From assembly GCF_029962835.1 (NCBI RefSeq), contig NC_080581.1, forward strand, positions 20,784,001 through 20,848,000: 64,000 bases of DNA, in the 5' to 3' direction. Below, in pieces: positions 23,623-36,010 of the stretch. The DNA comes from Magnolia sinica (Eukaryota > Streptophyta > Magnoliopsida > Magnoliales > Magnoliaceae). Positions within the stretch are counted from its first letter, which is position 1; every line of letters starts with the position of its first letter. A model generated the notes under the pieces. The model worked only from the letters and a program-made list of their open reading frames with translations, did not search any database and was not told where the DNA came from. A program made the translations under genes and the position numbers.

Positions 23623-25514
23623 CTGGTTTTCCTGTGATTTTTCACTGGTGGGGTCCACATCCAAAAAATCGAACCCAGCCATTGGATTTCATATCTTAAG
23701 ACAAGCTATATAAGTCCAATATTGAGTATTTTTCAGTGTATAAAAAATATCAGGGAAGATTTTAACGGTGAAAACCACCATTTGCTATGGTATGACCCGC
23801 CAGAACCTCGGATTGACTCCGTTTTTCGGTTCAACGCCTAAAATGAGGTTGGGAAAGGAATGGACGGTGTGGATTGAATACACACATCAAGGTGGGGCCT
23901 ATATAAGTGAGCCACCCCATAAGCTTGGAAATAAGCTAATATTTGTGTCTTCCCTTTTTGTCCAGCGTCCAGGGACGCTGGACGGTTTGGCGTTGCACGT
24001 GCATTGAGGTGGGCCCTGCTTAGGTGGGCCACTAAATGATGTATGGTGTGGGTACAACTTATTTAAAGTGGGCCCCTCTTATAAATGGCTTGGATAAAAT
24101 ACCTGCCTCATGGTGGGGTCCATCCTGATGGGCCACATGACCATATTAGCACAAGAAAAGAAAAATGAAAAAGAGAGGGAGAGAGAAAGAAAGAGAGAGT
24201 GGGACACGCGTGATGGAGGGACCCCGACACTATGGGCCCTTTGTTGCAATCAATCATACATCAAGTGGGTCCCATTATATGTGGGCCCATTAATTCAAAA
24301 AAAAGAAAATCCAATGGTGGAGATTCCTTCTCCACAAAAATAGACAGTCTAGATGACCCATATACAAGCTAGGAAGGTAAACATCATGATGGGGTCCATG
24401 GAGAATGGCCCCATCATGGAATGATATTGATAATCAAGGTGGGCCATCGACCACATCTTAGGATCCAAGGTGAGATCCATACCATTGATCGGTAGGCCTC
24501 ACTTGGCCCATCTTTAAAATGTAAAAACTACCCTATAAAGGCACCCACCGTTCGATCTTCTTAGTCCGTTGGAAAGCCTATCTCTTTGTGCTTCACTTTG
24601 ATGCTGGAAGATGAGGTTTGAATGGTTAGGATGATGGATTTGGGATGGGAAAGTGGGCCACACAACTCACTCTTTTCTCTCTTGAAATGGCTTAGACGTG
24701 CACTCTCTTCCCTTGCTTGGAAAGTGTGTTGAGAAATGAGAGAGAGAGAGAGAGAGTTGTAAGGAGAGGTGATGTGTGATGGAGTGATGGATGGGAGAGA
24801 GAGGGATGGGTGTGTAAGGCCTTTTTTTACTTTTGTGATTGCTTAGTGTAAGAAAGGCATGAGTTTGTAAGAACTTTTTGACTTTGGGGTTGCTTGGGGA
24901 TGGGTGAGAGGTGATGGTGTACTTAACATGTACTTGACATGATGGGATGGATTGATTGATTGATTGAGGTGACATCTCGTAGTGATTCTCTCGTAATTCG
25001 CACGCGCGGTGTTTTCCTCGCACTGAACGCTGGCCCACATCTCCTAGCCAGAGTATCGGATCGGCACGCAAGACGCGGCATCGGAACTACGGCGACGGCG
25101 CGGTCGCTAGGGTACAAGTCTTAGGTTGAGTCAACTCAGGTTGACGGCGTGTGACTCAGGGTCGCACGTAAATACCGGTTAAGGGTCGAAGGTTGCCGAA
25201 ATTCGACCGGGAAGACCACGGAAGCCTACGGAATGGTACGGTCTAGGATACGAGTCTTATAGGGGGAGTGCCACGTGGCCTGCAGCAAGCTAGTTTTCGG
25301 TCCCCATTTAGACTCCCTATTTTGGCAGGCAACCTCCTTAAAGTTGTGAGGCCTTGCTGTGAATGTTGCTACGTTGAGGTTTTGCATATTTCTCCGATTG
25401 GGTTGTATTTCTAGCTTGATTTTGGTCTTTACTATGTAAGTTGACTGGGTTGTTGGATTGGGTAGGCTGACTGGGTGAGTTGAGTCATCGAGCAGACCTA
25501 AGGCTCTAAGGTTT

Positions 25515-25665
25515 TAGGTTCTTAGGGTTTAGGGTTAGGTTGACTGGGTTAACTGGGTTTATCAAGTTAAATGGGCTAACTTGGTAGAGTTTATGGTTTA
25601 TGATTGGGGTTTTTAGGGTTTAGGGTTCTAGGGTTAGGGTTTAGGATTAGGGTTTGGTTGACCAT
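25515..25665 (+). repeat. Degenerate telomere-like repeats
   Basis: The plant telomere unit TTTAGGG and near variants (TTAGGGTTTAGGGTT, CTAGGGTTAGGGTTTAGG) recur in two short clusters within TTGACTGGG-rich DNA. The runs are too short and impure for a telomere; short interstitial drift or LTR sequence is more likely. Confidence 0.6.
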
Positions 25666-26596
25666 CCATTAGTTCGAACTCAATTAGCTAATTAACCTGA
25701 GGTGGGGTGTCTGCACTCTCCTATTGGCTTTTTTCTGGAATGACTAGAAATAGGGTGCTATAAGTCCACCCCGCACTGTTTCACTGCCAATGTTTTACAG
25801 TGGGACCTAAGATGAGTTCTGGTGAGCCCACTGCGGATGGGAGAATGCCCCAAGCATCTTGTATTGGAAGATCCTAATCTTAATTCTATATATGGTGTTT
25901 TCTCCTATGAATGTGTACTGATGTTTTTGGACGTGGCCACCAAGGTTGGTTGATATCTGACTATGGGCCCCACCCTAATGTATGTGTCTTACATCCACAC
26001 CTTCCATCTATATCATCAAATCATTTTAAGGTGCGAGTCTACAAGGATAGTAGATCCTGACCTGATGGAGTTACAATGGAGTAAGTTGGGGCTGACGCCA
26101 GGTCAGAGCTGGAAGAAGACATAACTGAGGTTAGCTAGAGAAGCTAACAAAACAGGTCGAACAAATGACTAGATGTTACTTCTCGGAAGTTTCGACCTAG
26201 GAAGGTGAACTTGGTGGGGACTCGAGATCGCGATCTACCCAGCTCTGCCACTGGGGCCTCCCACTCTCCTGAAGCAAAGAACTATTTGTCCTTCCAGCTC
26301 TTATTAGAGGAAGGGTTTTAGGTGATAAGGGCATGACCTTTGCCTGACCACGAAGAAAAGTAATACTAACCAAAAGAGCCTGGACTGTTCTTGGCCTGAT
26401 ACGAGTATAAGAGCTCGACCACAGTCAGCTCGGCATGACCGACTAATGCTATGAAATATAACTAAAAAAATTGCTCCCCATATGTTAAGGTTGAGCTATC
26501 CGGGGGTGAGCTTGAGGTGGTGGATTACCTCTCTCACGATTGGGTGAAAAGGTAACCGCTAGCCGCAGGAAAAGAAAATAGGGTAAAGGGCTACCC

Positions 26597-26608
26597 CCCC
26601 CCCCCCTT
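26597..26608. repeat. Poly-C tract
   Basis: A run of about twelve C residues beside the antisense ORF. Confidence 0.9.
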
Positions 26609-26612
26609 CCCT

Positions 26613-27195
26613 TCAGGAGGATGTCCCAGAAGGTTCCCCAAACTTGGGAAGACACAACCCCACCGAGTCAAGAATATAAAACTCCAACCGGAGGGTAATT
26701 AAATCCTCCCGCCGGAGCCTCAAGTTGAAGGGACCTGACAACGAAATCGGTCCTTGAGAAGATGAAGAAGCTCCCCCCGCCTGAGGTGACCCAATTTCTT
26801 CCTCTCGAGCTGCCATCGTCGGAGATGGCTCACTCGTCAACGAGTTCAATCGAGAATCCATGCTATCATGAATGGACTCCTCGTGAAAGGCCACCGACTC
26901 AGAAATCCCCCTGGAGCCCTTCGACAACATTTGCAGTGGAGGAAAAAAAGAAAAAAAAGCAAAGGAAGGAAGAAAGAAAGTGCAGTAAGGAAACATACCA
27001 TAAAAAACTTAAGTGACTGGATGAGTCACCCATCAAAGGGAAAGAAGAAGAAGAGAGAAGTGGTTGACATAGTTCAGACTCCGCATAAACCAGTGAGAGA
27101 AAGAATGAGAGGAAACCCCTATTTATAAGAATCCCAGAAGGAGGGCATTTAATGCCGAGACGTGAAAAGATGTCTCGACACACGATCTCCTCCAT
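26613..27195 (-). pseudogene. Antisense ORF relic of the Tat/Retand-like element
   Basis: The minus-strand reading gives a Ser-rich N-terminal part, then MAAREEEIGSPQAGGASSSS and LRREDLITLRLEFYI with LCLPKFGE. This pattern (short helix, then a LRLPxxGE-like phrase) opens the antisense ORF in many plant Gypsy elements, as I remember it. No catalytic motif is visible. It is a broken relic; function unknown. Confidence 0.4.
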
Positions 27196-27525
27196 GTGGT
27201 AGCTTGGGGTTTGCTCTCAGCTTGTATTAGCACAACAGGTACAAGTGTCCGCATATGAGTTGGCCGAAGGCGAAGCGGTGCTCGTCACTTCGTGCACGTC
27301 CCCTCATACGGAGCCCCTATTATAATACCCTCCTTGATCATAGCAGCATGCATCATCTCTTTCCAATTCCTGTATTAACTACCATGTGACAAAATTGAAG
27401 AATATACATGGAACGAGCTGACTCCTTGAGTTAGAAAATCAAAATTTTCTACTCATACATCAGTTTAAAGTTACTTACTCCCCAATCTCATGAACATGAA
27501 ACACGGAAGTAGGGGGCTACTATTA

Positions 27526-28300
27526 TGGGTAAAATAGAGCTAACCTAATGTATGAGGCATGTAGCGACAAGAGTTTCTAACTAGACTCTCTGAAATACCT
27601 AAGGGTTAGGGAAGATGAGCCCAGCAGTGAGTCTCAGTGACCAAGCTGAAACACTTACGCCAATTTGAAAATAAGACTTTTCAACAAACTTATAGATCTT
27701 GGCTATATGCACCAATCTCTTCAGCCGACCTAACTGACCTCGACCTATATGTCGACCTTAAGGTTAGATGCTAACCTCGACTTTATATGATGACTACGAC
27801 CTTGACTATTTACCTCGACCTTTACTTCAAGCTTGACTTCCGATCCAACCTCAAGGTCGGATGCAATCCTTGACCTCGGATGCTGACCTTGGGCTCAAAA
27901 CGGAAATATCCAGAGAGAATCCCATACTGTGCATGGGTAGGGTTCTCCCACAAAATCTCAACCAAAGATCACGCCAATCAAGGTATAATTAGAGAAATAT
28001 CTGTGAACATATTCCATTCTAATATGGGTCCCTCCAGAATATCTTACAAATATAGTTGGATAAGGGAATTACCTAAGAGCATATATAAATACACCATTCT
28101 CTTCAAGGAAAAGGTACACACAACTATCCAGATTCTATTACACTTATTGCGAGTCTATACGCCTAACTTAGGCATCGGAGGGTCCTTTGCCACAACCGGT
28201 ACCCCCAGTGTCCCCTTGTTCTCCATTCATTTGCAGGTACTTAACAACTCATAGGAGGTGAAGTAGGATCAACCATATTTGAGCAACAACTCCCATAACA
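27526..28300 (+). repeat. Tat/Retand-like 3' LTR (about 775 bp)
   Basis: It begins TGGGTAAAATAG a few bases after the polypurine tract and ends CATAACA. Inside are degenerate GACCTCGACCTT-type repeats (27720-27890), a TATA box (28082) and the TTAGGCATCGGAGGGTC word near the end. TTTCGTTGGTGATCC follows; it vaguely resembles a primer site, so an alternative reading as a 5' or solo LTR is open. Confidence 0.55.
28082..28089 (+). promoter_or_regulatory. TATA box of the Tat/Retand-like LTR
   Basis: TATATAAATACACC, about 220 bases before the LTR end. Confidence 0.55.
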
Positions 28301-28339
28301 TTTCGTTGGTGATCCCTCTAGTATTGTTGGTGCTACAAA

Positions 28340-28790
28340 AGCTCTGTGGGCCTCACCATGATTTATACATTTTATTCATGGCATCCATCCACTTTGCCAG
28401 CTCATTTTAGGGCATGAGACCAACAATAAGGTAGATCCAGATCTCTAGTGGACAACGACATGAGAAACTGTGGTGATTAAAAATCCACCGTTAAAAACTT
28501 CTTGCTGGCACATAAGCTTTATATCAATATGATATATTTGTTTCTTTCATCTAAATCTGTTAGAACTAATCAATAGGATGGATTGCAAATAAACATTATA
28601 GTGGGCCCAGAGAGTTTTTAATGGTGGGCGTTCAATCACCACTGTTTCATGTGGTGTGGTCCACTTGAGATCTGGATCTACCTTATTTTTATTCCCATGC
28701 CCTAAAATGAGCTAACAAAATGGACGAAGAACATGGATATACAACACATCCATCATTGTAAGCCCCACAACTTGAGTTTCTATTTCATGT
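28340..28790. repeat. Foldback (long inverted repeat) element, GTGGGCCC family
   Basis: The arm at about 28345-28500 and the arm at about 28610-28790 are reverse complements of one another with moderate divergence. Shared pieces include GCTCATTTTAGGGCATG (versus CATGCCCTAAAATGAGC), GGTAGATCCAGATCTC and GTGGTGATT with CCACC. A central loop of about 100 bases separates them. There is no coding potential. Related copies lie at 57550-58790, 22540-24520, in the flanks of both CACTA elements and in the LTRs of element B. Confidence 0.8.
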
Positions 28791-28849
28791 GCATGACGTT
28801 CAATCACCATCTGAGTATATCAATCACTACAAGAAACTGGACCTTTACC

Positions 28850-29190
28850 AGCGCTCAGAACCACTGGTAAAAGCTCAAAAAATGCTGGCAGTACTTTACC
28901 AGTGCTAGTCAAGCGCCGGTAAAAGGGTATGTCGGTAAAAATTATACCCGCGCAAGTGCCTTTTATCGGCAGTTGTTTGAGCGCCGGCAATTTGGTAGTT
29001 TTTTTTCGGCGCCTACTCTCAGTTCCCCGTCGCTTTTGCTGGGTGCTGGTAATTCCGAAAGAAGCGCCGCTAAAAGTGCAATAAGCGCCGCGAAAGTCAA
29101 TCCAAGCGCTGGCAGAAGTATGGTTTATGGACACTTTTTGTCATAGAAAAGCGCTGGTAGAAGTCTACGCAAGCGCCGCTAAAAGTCTTT
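28850..29190. repeat. Subterminal repeats, left end of CACTA-1
   Basis: A roughly 12-bp unit of the form AAGCGCCGGTAAAAG, or its inverse TTTACCAGCGCT, occurs about ten times in both orientations. In CACTA elements such arrays bind the transposase. The same words occur at the right end near 48780-48812. Confidence 0.8.
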
Positions 29191-30917
29191 GTATAGATTT
29201 GAGAGGCCCTGGATTTTTTTATTATATATAATTCAATTAAAACCTGTATTTTTTTAATAATTAAAACATCAAAAATGATCCAATACAATTAAAACTAAAT
29301 ATTAAACAAAAGTTCCTGAATAAAAAAGTTCCCAATGCTTAAATTATACACGCAAGAAAATGAAAAGCCTAATACTCTACAAGTGTTAAATCTAAAATTC
29401 AAAACATTCATGAATTTCACAAAAAGACCATATCCACAGGGAAATGCATTTTCCCTTAAGGCCTGTTTGTTTCACCACATCCTTTTATCAGTGTAAAATG
29501 CAAAACATCCGTGTTAACTAAATGAGTCTCCCCAATTGAAGAAAACACCATTTAATGGAATGAATGGAATACCGAATACCAATACTCTTTCTAAGCATGA
29601 ATCCAAATGCGCCATTAAATATTTATTTACATGAACCAAACAACAAAATACCAGACCTTTTCAAAATCTTTTCTGGCAGATGCTTCCTTCTTAAGTTTCT
29701 CTTTGTAATCATTGTCAACTTGACTCAAATGTGTCTAGATGTGCAATACAAAATCAAAAGACTTCAAATAAGCTTTTGGATAATATGTAGAATTAGAATG
29801 CACAAGGCTTGCAGAAACATCCTAAACCATCTAAGCTTTATACAATTAATTGGGGGTCAGATACATGAATCTTGTTCTGCCATTCCACTCATGTTGTTTG
29901 GATTCCTAATAAAGCAAATATTCAAATCCTTCCATTTCATAAGATTATTTTATAGATGCTGTCACTCTTTTCAGGTCTCTATTTGAACCAGAATGAAGAA
30001 AAAAGAAATCTGAATATGCACTTGTATTTTAACTTCTACATTGGTTAGAAAAAAAAAACAACTCAGAGTTTCAAAGTAACATACTTTCTTCTTTGCCACA
30101 TGTACTATGAAGAGGCATAGAACTTCTATGTAGATACCTGCATATTAGCATTCCTTAAAATCATGGTGTCATGCCAAAAGATGCATCAAGAGCTCCTAGG
30201 CTAATCAGAAAATTCCAATTCATCAAGCATAGGATTAATAAAATTAAGGTTGGTGTCTTAGTGATCCAATGATTTAAATGGATTCTAAATTGCTTCCAGC
30301 TCAGTTTTATTCTTTAAAGTTGTTAGATTCTGAAAAAGAAATTAATTATTTTTTTAAAAAAAAGAGGTAACGGGTCCATCCATTGCTCCAAATCAAGAAT
30401 CCTTTGTACTATAGACTTCACACCTGTTTATAATCCATATACAAAAACTTATGATTGATTTTCTACACAATGGAAGTCCTTGAATAGGTCAGACAGAAGT
30501 AGCATCAAAACCTTATATTCCACTAGAAAATTTATCCACATTAAAACTACAATTACAGATCCACTCTGTCTGTACAAAGTACATGAACGGCATAGATCTC
30601 AAACATGTCACCAAGTGGTGGGACATAAGAGGTAACTCCCCACAACGCAAAATTCCAAACGATGCCAATTATAGAAAACCAAACCAAACCAATTATGTTT
30701 GAGAACCAATAGCAGAGATGTTGTAGAGATAGGGCCAACAATAGAAAACTACACCTGAGTTGTTGAAGCATGAAGCGAAAGGTTAAGTATAGGATCAATG
30801 AATGGCCGGGATACAGCCATGAGCTACTGGAAACATCCAGAAACTATTGCAAAGAGCAGAAAAAACCTAAAAACCTACACATCTCTACCTCCCATTTTTT
30901 CGCCCCCTTTTATCTGC
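29191..30917. other. AT-rich interior of CACTA-1, left part
   Basis: No ORF with recognisable domains. The DNA has intron-like or UTR-like composition. It lies downstream (minus-strand sense) of the stop codon of the captured gene tail, so part may be its 3' UTR. Confidence 0.4.
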
Positions 30918-31611
30918 CTAGTCATCATCCTCTTCCTGCATAATAACACAAATTCAAAATAAATAAATAAATCAATAAATAAATAAAATCAATAAAGATT
31001 TTCTTATATGCCAAAATTCACTTACAGATGCCAACATCGACTTCCATTTCTCTCTAGCAGCCTTACCGACCTGATTTAAAATAACATAATATTACTAAAA
31101 TAGAAAAGAAAATGGAAATATGGGCAGGAAATAAAAAGATGCAAGAAAATAGCACATATGGAATTGCATACCACCTTGATTTGTGGAATTTGAATATCTC
31201 TGTGAAGTACTGCTGGAAGAATCTGTAGCAGCTGTCCGTTTTGCCTCCTGGGCTGCCTTCTCAGCTAGAGCTCTTTCTAAAACAAAAGCAGATTCAGACA
31301 CTTGCTGCAGCCTTTCCTGGACTTATGGTTCAAATGATGATATTCAACTAAAATGTTCATACTATAATCAAGTACTTTGGAGAACATGACCATTGTTAAG
31401 ACATGCATGCATGCACAACATAAGCATGAAAAGCACAAAAATCACTTTCAATCCAACACAAAAGCAAATTCAGATACTTGCTGCATTTGTCGACAACATC
31501 ACATTGAATGGAAATAACATTCTCAACACTGTTGCATAATACCTGGATTGGGACTTTGACACACTTAATGAAATTGTTAAGACGTTCGATTTTGGAGTCA
31601 ACAGCTTGCTG
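30918..31611 (-). pseudogene. Captured 3' end of an unidentified host gene (four exons)
   Basis: Four exon-like blocks read on the minus strand: 31611-31543 (QQAVDSKIERLNNFIKCVK, ending VPIQ), 31316-31175 (ERLQQVSESAFVLERALAEK, then an Ala/Ser-rich part), 31070-31026 (VGKAAREKWKSMLAS) and 30935-30918 (EEDDD then stop). All borders have GT/AG. Phases agree between blocks one and two and between three and four, but not between two and three, so this copy is probably damaged. The coiled-coil character and acidic tail suggest a soluble scaffold-type protein. I do not recognise the family; a resemblance of block three to an HMG box is superficial. Confidence 0.55.
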
Positions 31612-32317
31612 TCTTTTATCAGATATTATGAGATAACCTAGGATCTAATGTAATGTAATCTGGGAGATACTCCACAGATACACCAATATTATGTTAATCT
31701 TCAAAAGGTGGAATAACAATTTTTATTAGGAGAACACATGGTTCTGATCATCAGCTAATAAAGGAAGATGCAGAATCAATTCGTCTATAGTTCCTCTTTG
31801 AGGCTAACTGCCGGGCTTAGCCTAGTACTAAAAGGATTGCATTAGTTCATTATCAAGGACTGAGACTAAATACAGGTTTCTATTCCCTAGGTCCATGCAA
31901 AAGGTTGCATGGGGACTTTCTTATTAGGTTCTATTATAATTTGTGCTAGAAATTCCTGTACTACAGCTGTTGAAGTTCTCTTGAAAACTAGAAACACATT
32001 TTTTCTAAGTAGGTCTTTTTTTGTCCTATTACTCAATTTGGTGAATTTGGGAATTTTCTTCAACTATTTAGTGGATTTATGGATTGATTAATGAAATAGT
32101 ACCCATTTGAGATCATTAGCAAAATGGAGATCTGATTTATAGAACCTAGTCTGCACCATGTTTCATTGCCTGGCCCCACATTTCCCACTAGGTCTTCCAC
32201 TTCTTAGAAAAACAAAGTCATTTTCATTCCATATTCATGTTTCCTAATTTTAGGACTGGTGCATCTACATAGTGGAGCCACCTGATGAATTCACACCTTT
32301 GTGCCATGCTAGCAGCT
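31612..32317. other. CACTA-1 interior up to the insertion point of element B
   Basis: AT-rich and non-coding. The exon series may extend into its left edge, but no further clear splice site or conserved peptide was found. Confidence 0.35.
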
Positions 32318-34430
32318 TGTTCACTCCCCAAGTATAGGGTTGTGATGTAGTAATAAACTCGGTGAGACCGAGGTCGAATCCACAGGGACTGAAAATTGTA
32401 CGTGATCTGGAACTAACTAGATCTAGAACTAGCAAAGGATGTAATCTAAATCAAATAGAATTTAAGGAATAATTATGGGATAATTATCGAAAACTTAAAT
32501 AATTCAGGGAATAAGAAACTAGGGATTTAGAGGATCCACTTGTAGAGATCGGGGAGATCTTTATGCCTGCTTCAAAAATCATGGAACTTAAACTGAACTT
32601 CCTCTGATATAATTTTCAAAGAGATGAAAGGTATATGAATTAGAATAGATTCCATCACCAAACCATGCTCAGGAGATAAAGTAAACAACAGAATTAAACT
32701 AATTACCAACCAACCAACAATGTATGAAGATCAGGAAGGGTACTGTCATCCTACCATGCCCATGGAACAATGATGAACAACAGGGCTTCCTGACTTCATA
32801 ACATAAAAAGGGGAAAGATATACTCAAAGCCATTGCAAACCCATTATAATTTCAGTCACAACAGACCATTAAAGACTAAGAAAAATATTCCTTTAATAAT
32901 CAACTAGAATCACATTCAGTTTATGAATTTTAAATTACAGGCACAAAATATAATCTCCCATCTCGCTATAGGCTTCACCTCTTAGCCCTAGCTAAGAGGT
33001 TTAGCCACACATGAATGGGCTGAACAAAACAAATGAAAATAAAAATAAAAAGAGAAAGAAAAGAACAAGAAGGAAAGAAAAAAAACCATCCTCACGTCCA
33101 GCCTCCAAAAAACTTCTCCCTGACGTCCAGCCAAGCTCCTCCTCCCTCAACCGATCTTCCTATTTTCCCTTATATCCTAGTCCGCTGGGACGTGAAGACT
33201 TCATGCCGAAGTCTAAGTTGTTGTGTAGGGAGAGAAGGACAGCTGTTTACGCAGCAGCGTTCGCATGCGCAGTGAAAACGTAAAACATCTTGCGTTTGGA
33301 TTGTATTTACTGCGCGATATCAAACTATCCGTCATTTCTGAGATCTTGGATAGAATATTAGCCTCCCTGTGGACACATTGGATGGTCTGGATCACTCAAA
33401 ATATTAATGATCGTGGCCCACTACCCCCCGCAAATCCCGGACTCGACCGGATGCGGAAACAGGGCTTGCGCACGAGGGGGTCGCTGTCGAAGTTGGTGGG
33501 GCCCACTTGATGTTGTTTTTGAGAAATCCATTCCGTCCACAGAGTTTTTCATGAAAATCCGGTAGATCATAATCGGTTTTGGGTTAGGTTCGTGGTGACT
33601 CACGGAAGTTTTCTTGGCGTCGTCCATCCTTCAACGGAACCTTCATGTACATGTAGCATCTGAAAAAATCAGAAAACAGATCAGGGTACAGTCAGTTTGA
33701 CCTCCTGATTTCAATGAACGGAGCGGATCGTCGAACTGCGGAGCAAGTGGGGCCCACAGAGATCACCCGTCGAAACAACGTCGGACGCTGTTTCTTTTTT
33801 TTTCTTTTAAAAACAGACTTCGGGTCAGTTCGTGGTTTGACCGGACTCTCCGTCCGGTGCACTTCTCGTGCACATGTACCCTATGTACATGCGATGTACA
33901 TATGGGTTCATCGTGATGTTCAAGAGAAATCTGTGCCGCCCATCCATTTTTTCGCCTCATTTAAGGCGTTGAGTCCAAAATTTGATGCATTTCCAGATAC
34001 CTGGTGGGCCCCAAATCACTGATTTATGGGCTGATTTGTCCGTTGGGCCACTTCTAGAAGGATCCAATGGCTGAAATTTGACATGTACGGTTAGTTTTTG
34101 GTCCTCGAGCCATATATAAAGTTTCAAGCTGAACAGATGGTGGAAACCCAGTGATCTTGCATTCTGGCTGACTTTTAGGCCATTTGAGCTTCAGTTTCTC
34201 GATTTTTCCGGGTCCCTGGTGTGTAATTCTGTCGATCTTGGTTCTTTGGAGTCCGTCCCATGCTCTGGTGTCATCAGAGCGTTAAATCCATGCTTTAAGC
34301 ACCCTTTTCGGTCCAGGCTCGTAGATTCACCTTGCATCACAACATGATTAAAAATAAAGCGTTAAATAGTATCATGCTTGTAAATCCAGCTAATAAATGG
34401 GGTCTAATATACAATATTTGACTCTCAACA
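32318..34430 (-). repeat. Left (3') LTR of Athila-like element B
   Basis: Bounded by TGTTCACTCCCC and ACTCTCAACA, it is nearly identical to 41902-44016. On the minus strand it follows the purine tract GGTTGGGGGTTG. It contains two imperfect ACCATGCC direct repeats and GTGGGGCCCAC foldback-family sequence (33500-34060). Confidence 0.93.
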
Positions 34431-36010
34431 CAACCCCCAACCAGCATTTTGCTAGTCTCAAGCAAAGTATGCGAAAAAATAAGCTGAGAATTACGAGACA
34501 ATTCTTGTGAACCCAAGTGATATTTTGAGAAACGAGTCAGATACGACAAATCTAAGATCCATGAATTGTTAGGTATAATTCTCTCCTAGACTCAAGCACA
34601 TGGTAAACTTCATAATTAGGTTCAAAGTATTAGTTCATCAATTAGACCAATTCTAAACATTGAATTCCATGGATGCATAGTCTAATCTCGAATTATCAAC
34701 ATTAAAATTCACTTCTCTATTTAAGGATATCATTAGTAACCAATAAGAGAATTCATGATAACCAAAACTTGCCTCCCACATCATCTTTTGATTCTTTTAA
34801 TTTTTCATTTTTTTATATTAAAAGTAATGCCAAGAAGGGGAATCAAATCCTCACTTATAGGGAGCAAACCTATGGTAAAAACTTCACACCCACTCTTTTT
34901 TCAACTATCATCCATGGGGGATCGAATCCTCACCTATAGGGAGCAAACCTATGGTAAAGACTGTTCGCCCAATCCATTCAATTTCCCAAGTTCGTTCCTT
35001 TCATGTTTAGAGATTACCAAGTTAGTCCTTCAATATTGAACTGAAACCTCAATGTCTAAGCGAGATGTGACATGTAAAATTATGATTCAGTCAATGTTTA
35101 AAACTTTTAATCATGGATTGATAAGTCACTCTCAACTGTGAAATTTATTAGACAACTAAATCCAAAAGACATAAATTACCAACATCATGTATCTTGTAAG
35201 TCCAAATTCAAGACGGCCATCAAAATCACTTCGCATTCACACGAAGTTCTAGAAAAAATTTTAAAATTTTCATAATTTTTGTTCAAGACCAAGAAAATGC
35301 TAAGTAGGTCACCTAATCTCCCACCCCCAACCTAAAATCGACATTGTCCTCAATGTAAAAGATATGAGCATGTAATGCACTTAGGACAACAAAAAGTAAA
35401 TATGAAGTGATGGGAAGGTAGTACCTGGATGATGAGTCGAGAGACACTTTCCAAGTGATCGCAGCATGGGCGTCGGTCAGCACGAGAGAGAAGGCAACAT
35501 AAAAATAACAAAAATAAAATCCTACCTATACCACTTTCGTAGGTGCTCTCGATTGCATTTAGCGTATGCAACAAGCCTCTAAACCCCTAGGTTGCCCCTA
35601 GTGGACGAGTTGTAGTCTCGTGAGGGTTTGCAGTAATGTTACCCACAAACATTAAACTAACTAATGATAAGAACGAAAAGAAATGAAGAGCTGGGTTGCC
35701 TCCCAGGAGCGCTAAGTTTACCATCTTCAGCTAGACAAATAAAGCAACTACCCTAGTCCTAAGAAAACAGGAAACCTACCTATACCTCCATCAGACTAGG
35801 AGATCAATCCTGGTAAATAGGGTTAGTCAGAGGCATGGACATGTCCTCTGAATCAAATTTCTCGACAAATGGTTTCAATCGATGTCCATTAACTTTAAAC
35901 TCCTTGCCATTGTCGGGATCTCTTATCTCAACGGCCCCATGAGGAAAAACAGTAATAACAATATAAGGGCCGGTCCAACGAGATCGAAGCTTATCTGGAA
36001 AGAGATGTAA
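34431..36010 (-). other. 3' internal non-coding part of element B
   Basis: It lies between the integrase relic and the 3' LTR. It has a direct repeat of about 60 bases (34835-34880 and 34920-34965, sharing ATAGGGAGCAAACCTATGG). No ORF of interest is seen. Confidence 0.6.

Larger units (their letters stand above)
22540..24520. repeat. Cluster of GTGGGCCC-type foldback repeat fragments
   Basis: Phrases like GGTGGGGCCCAC, GGACGGTGTGGAT and CATCATGGTGGGGCC recur at least a dozen times in both orientations. They match the arms of the cleaner foldback repeat at 28340-28790. Several fragments are joined or nested, with AT microsatellites between. Confidence 0.7.
20894..25770 (+). repeat. Tekay/Del-like LTR start followed by a repeat mosaic
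   Basis: TGTCACGCCCGCCCTAAACTC at 20894 is typical of the start of Tekay/Del Gypsy LTRs; a relative starts at 62617. The first 1.6 kb is GC-balanced LTR-like DNA. From about 22540 the sequence turns into GTGGGCCC-rich foldback-repeat fragments, AT tracts and a GA-rich stretch. I could not identify the LTR end or a partner LTR, so the end coordinate is only where the repeat style changes. No coding domain is seen. Confidence 0.45.
25780..28300 (+). mobile_element. 3' part of a Tat/Retand-like Gypsy element
   Basis: An antisense ORF relic (26613-27195), a polypurine tract (AAGTAGGGGGCTAC, ending about 27520) and an LTR (27526-28300) stand in the order known for Tat-lineage 3' ends. The LTR tail word TTAGGCATCGGAGGGTC is characteristic of this group. 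The 5' part, gag and pol are absent. The left edge is only approximate. It is a broken fossil. Confidence 0.6.

Noticed and set aside
23386-23713. Open frames with long Tyr-Ile repeats on both strands
   Set aside because: Translation of the (AT)n microsatellite.
25515-25665. Interstitial telomere
   Set aside because: The TTTAGGG words are few and degenerate, in a TTGACTGGG-rich context; repeat drift is more likely.
31026-31070. HMG-box gene
   Set aside because: GKAAREKWKSM resembles an HMG helix, but upstream coiled-coil exons and the immediate EEDDD end do not fit an HMGB protein.
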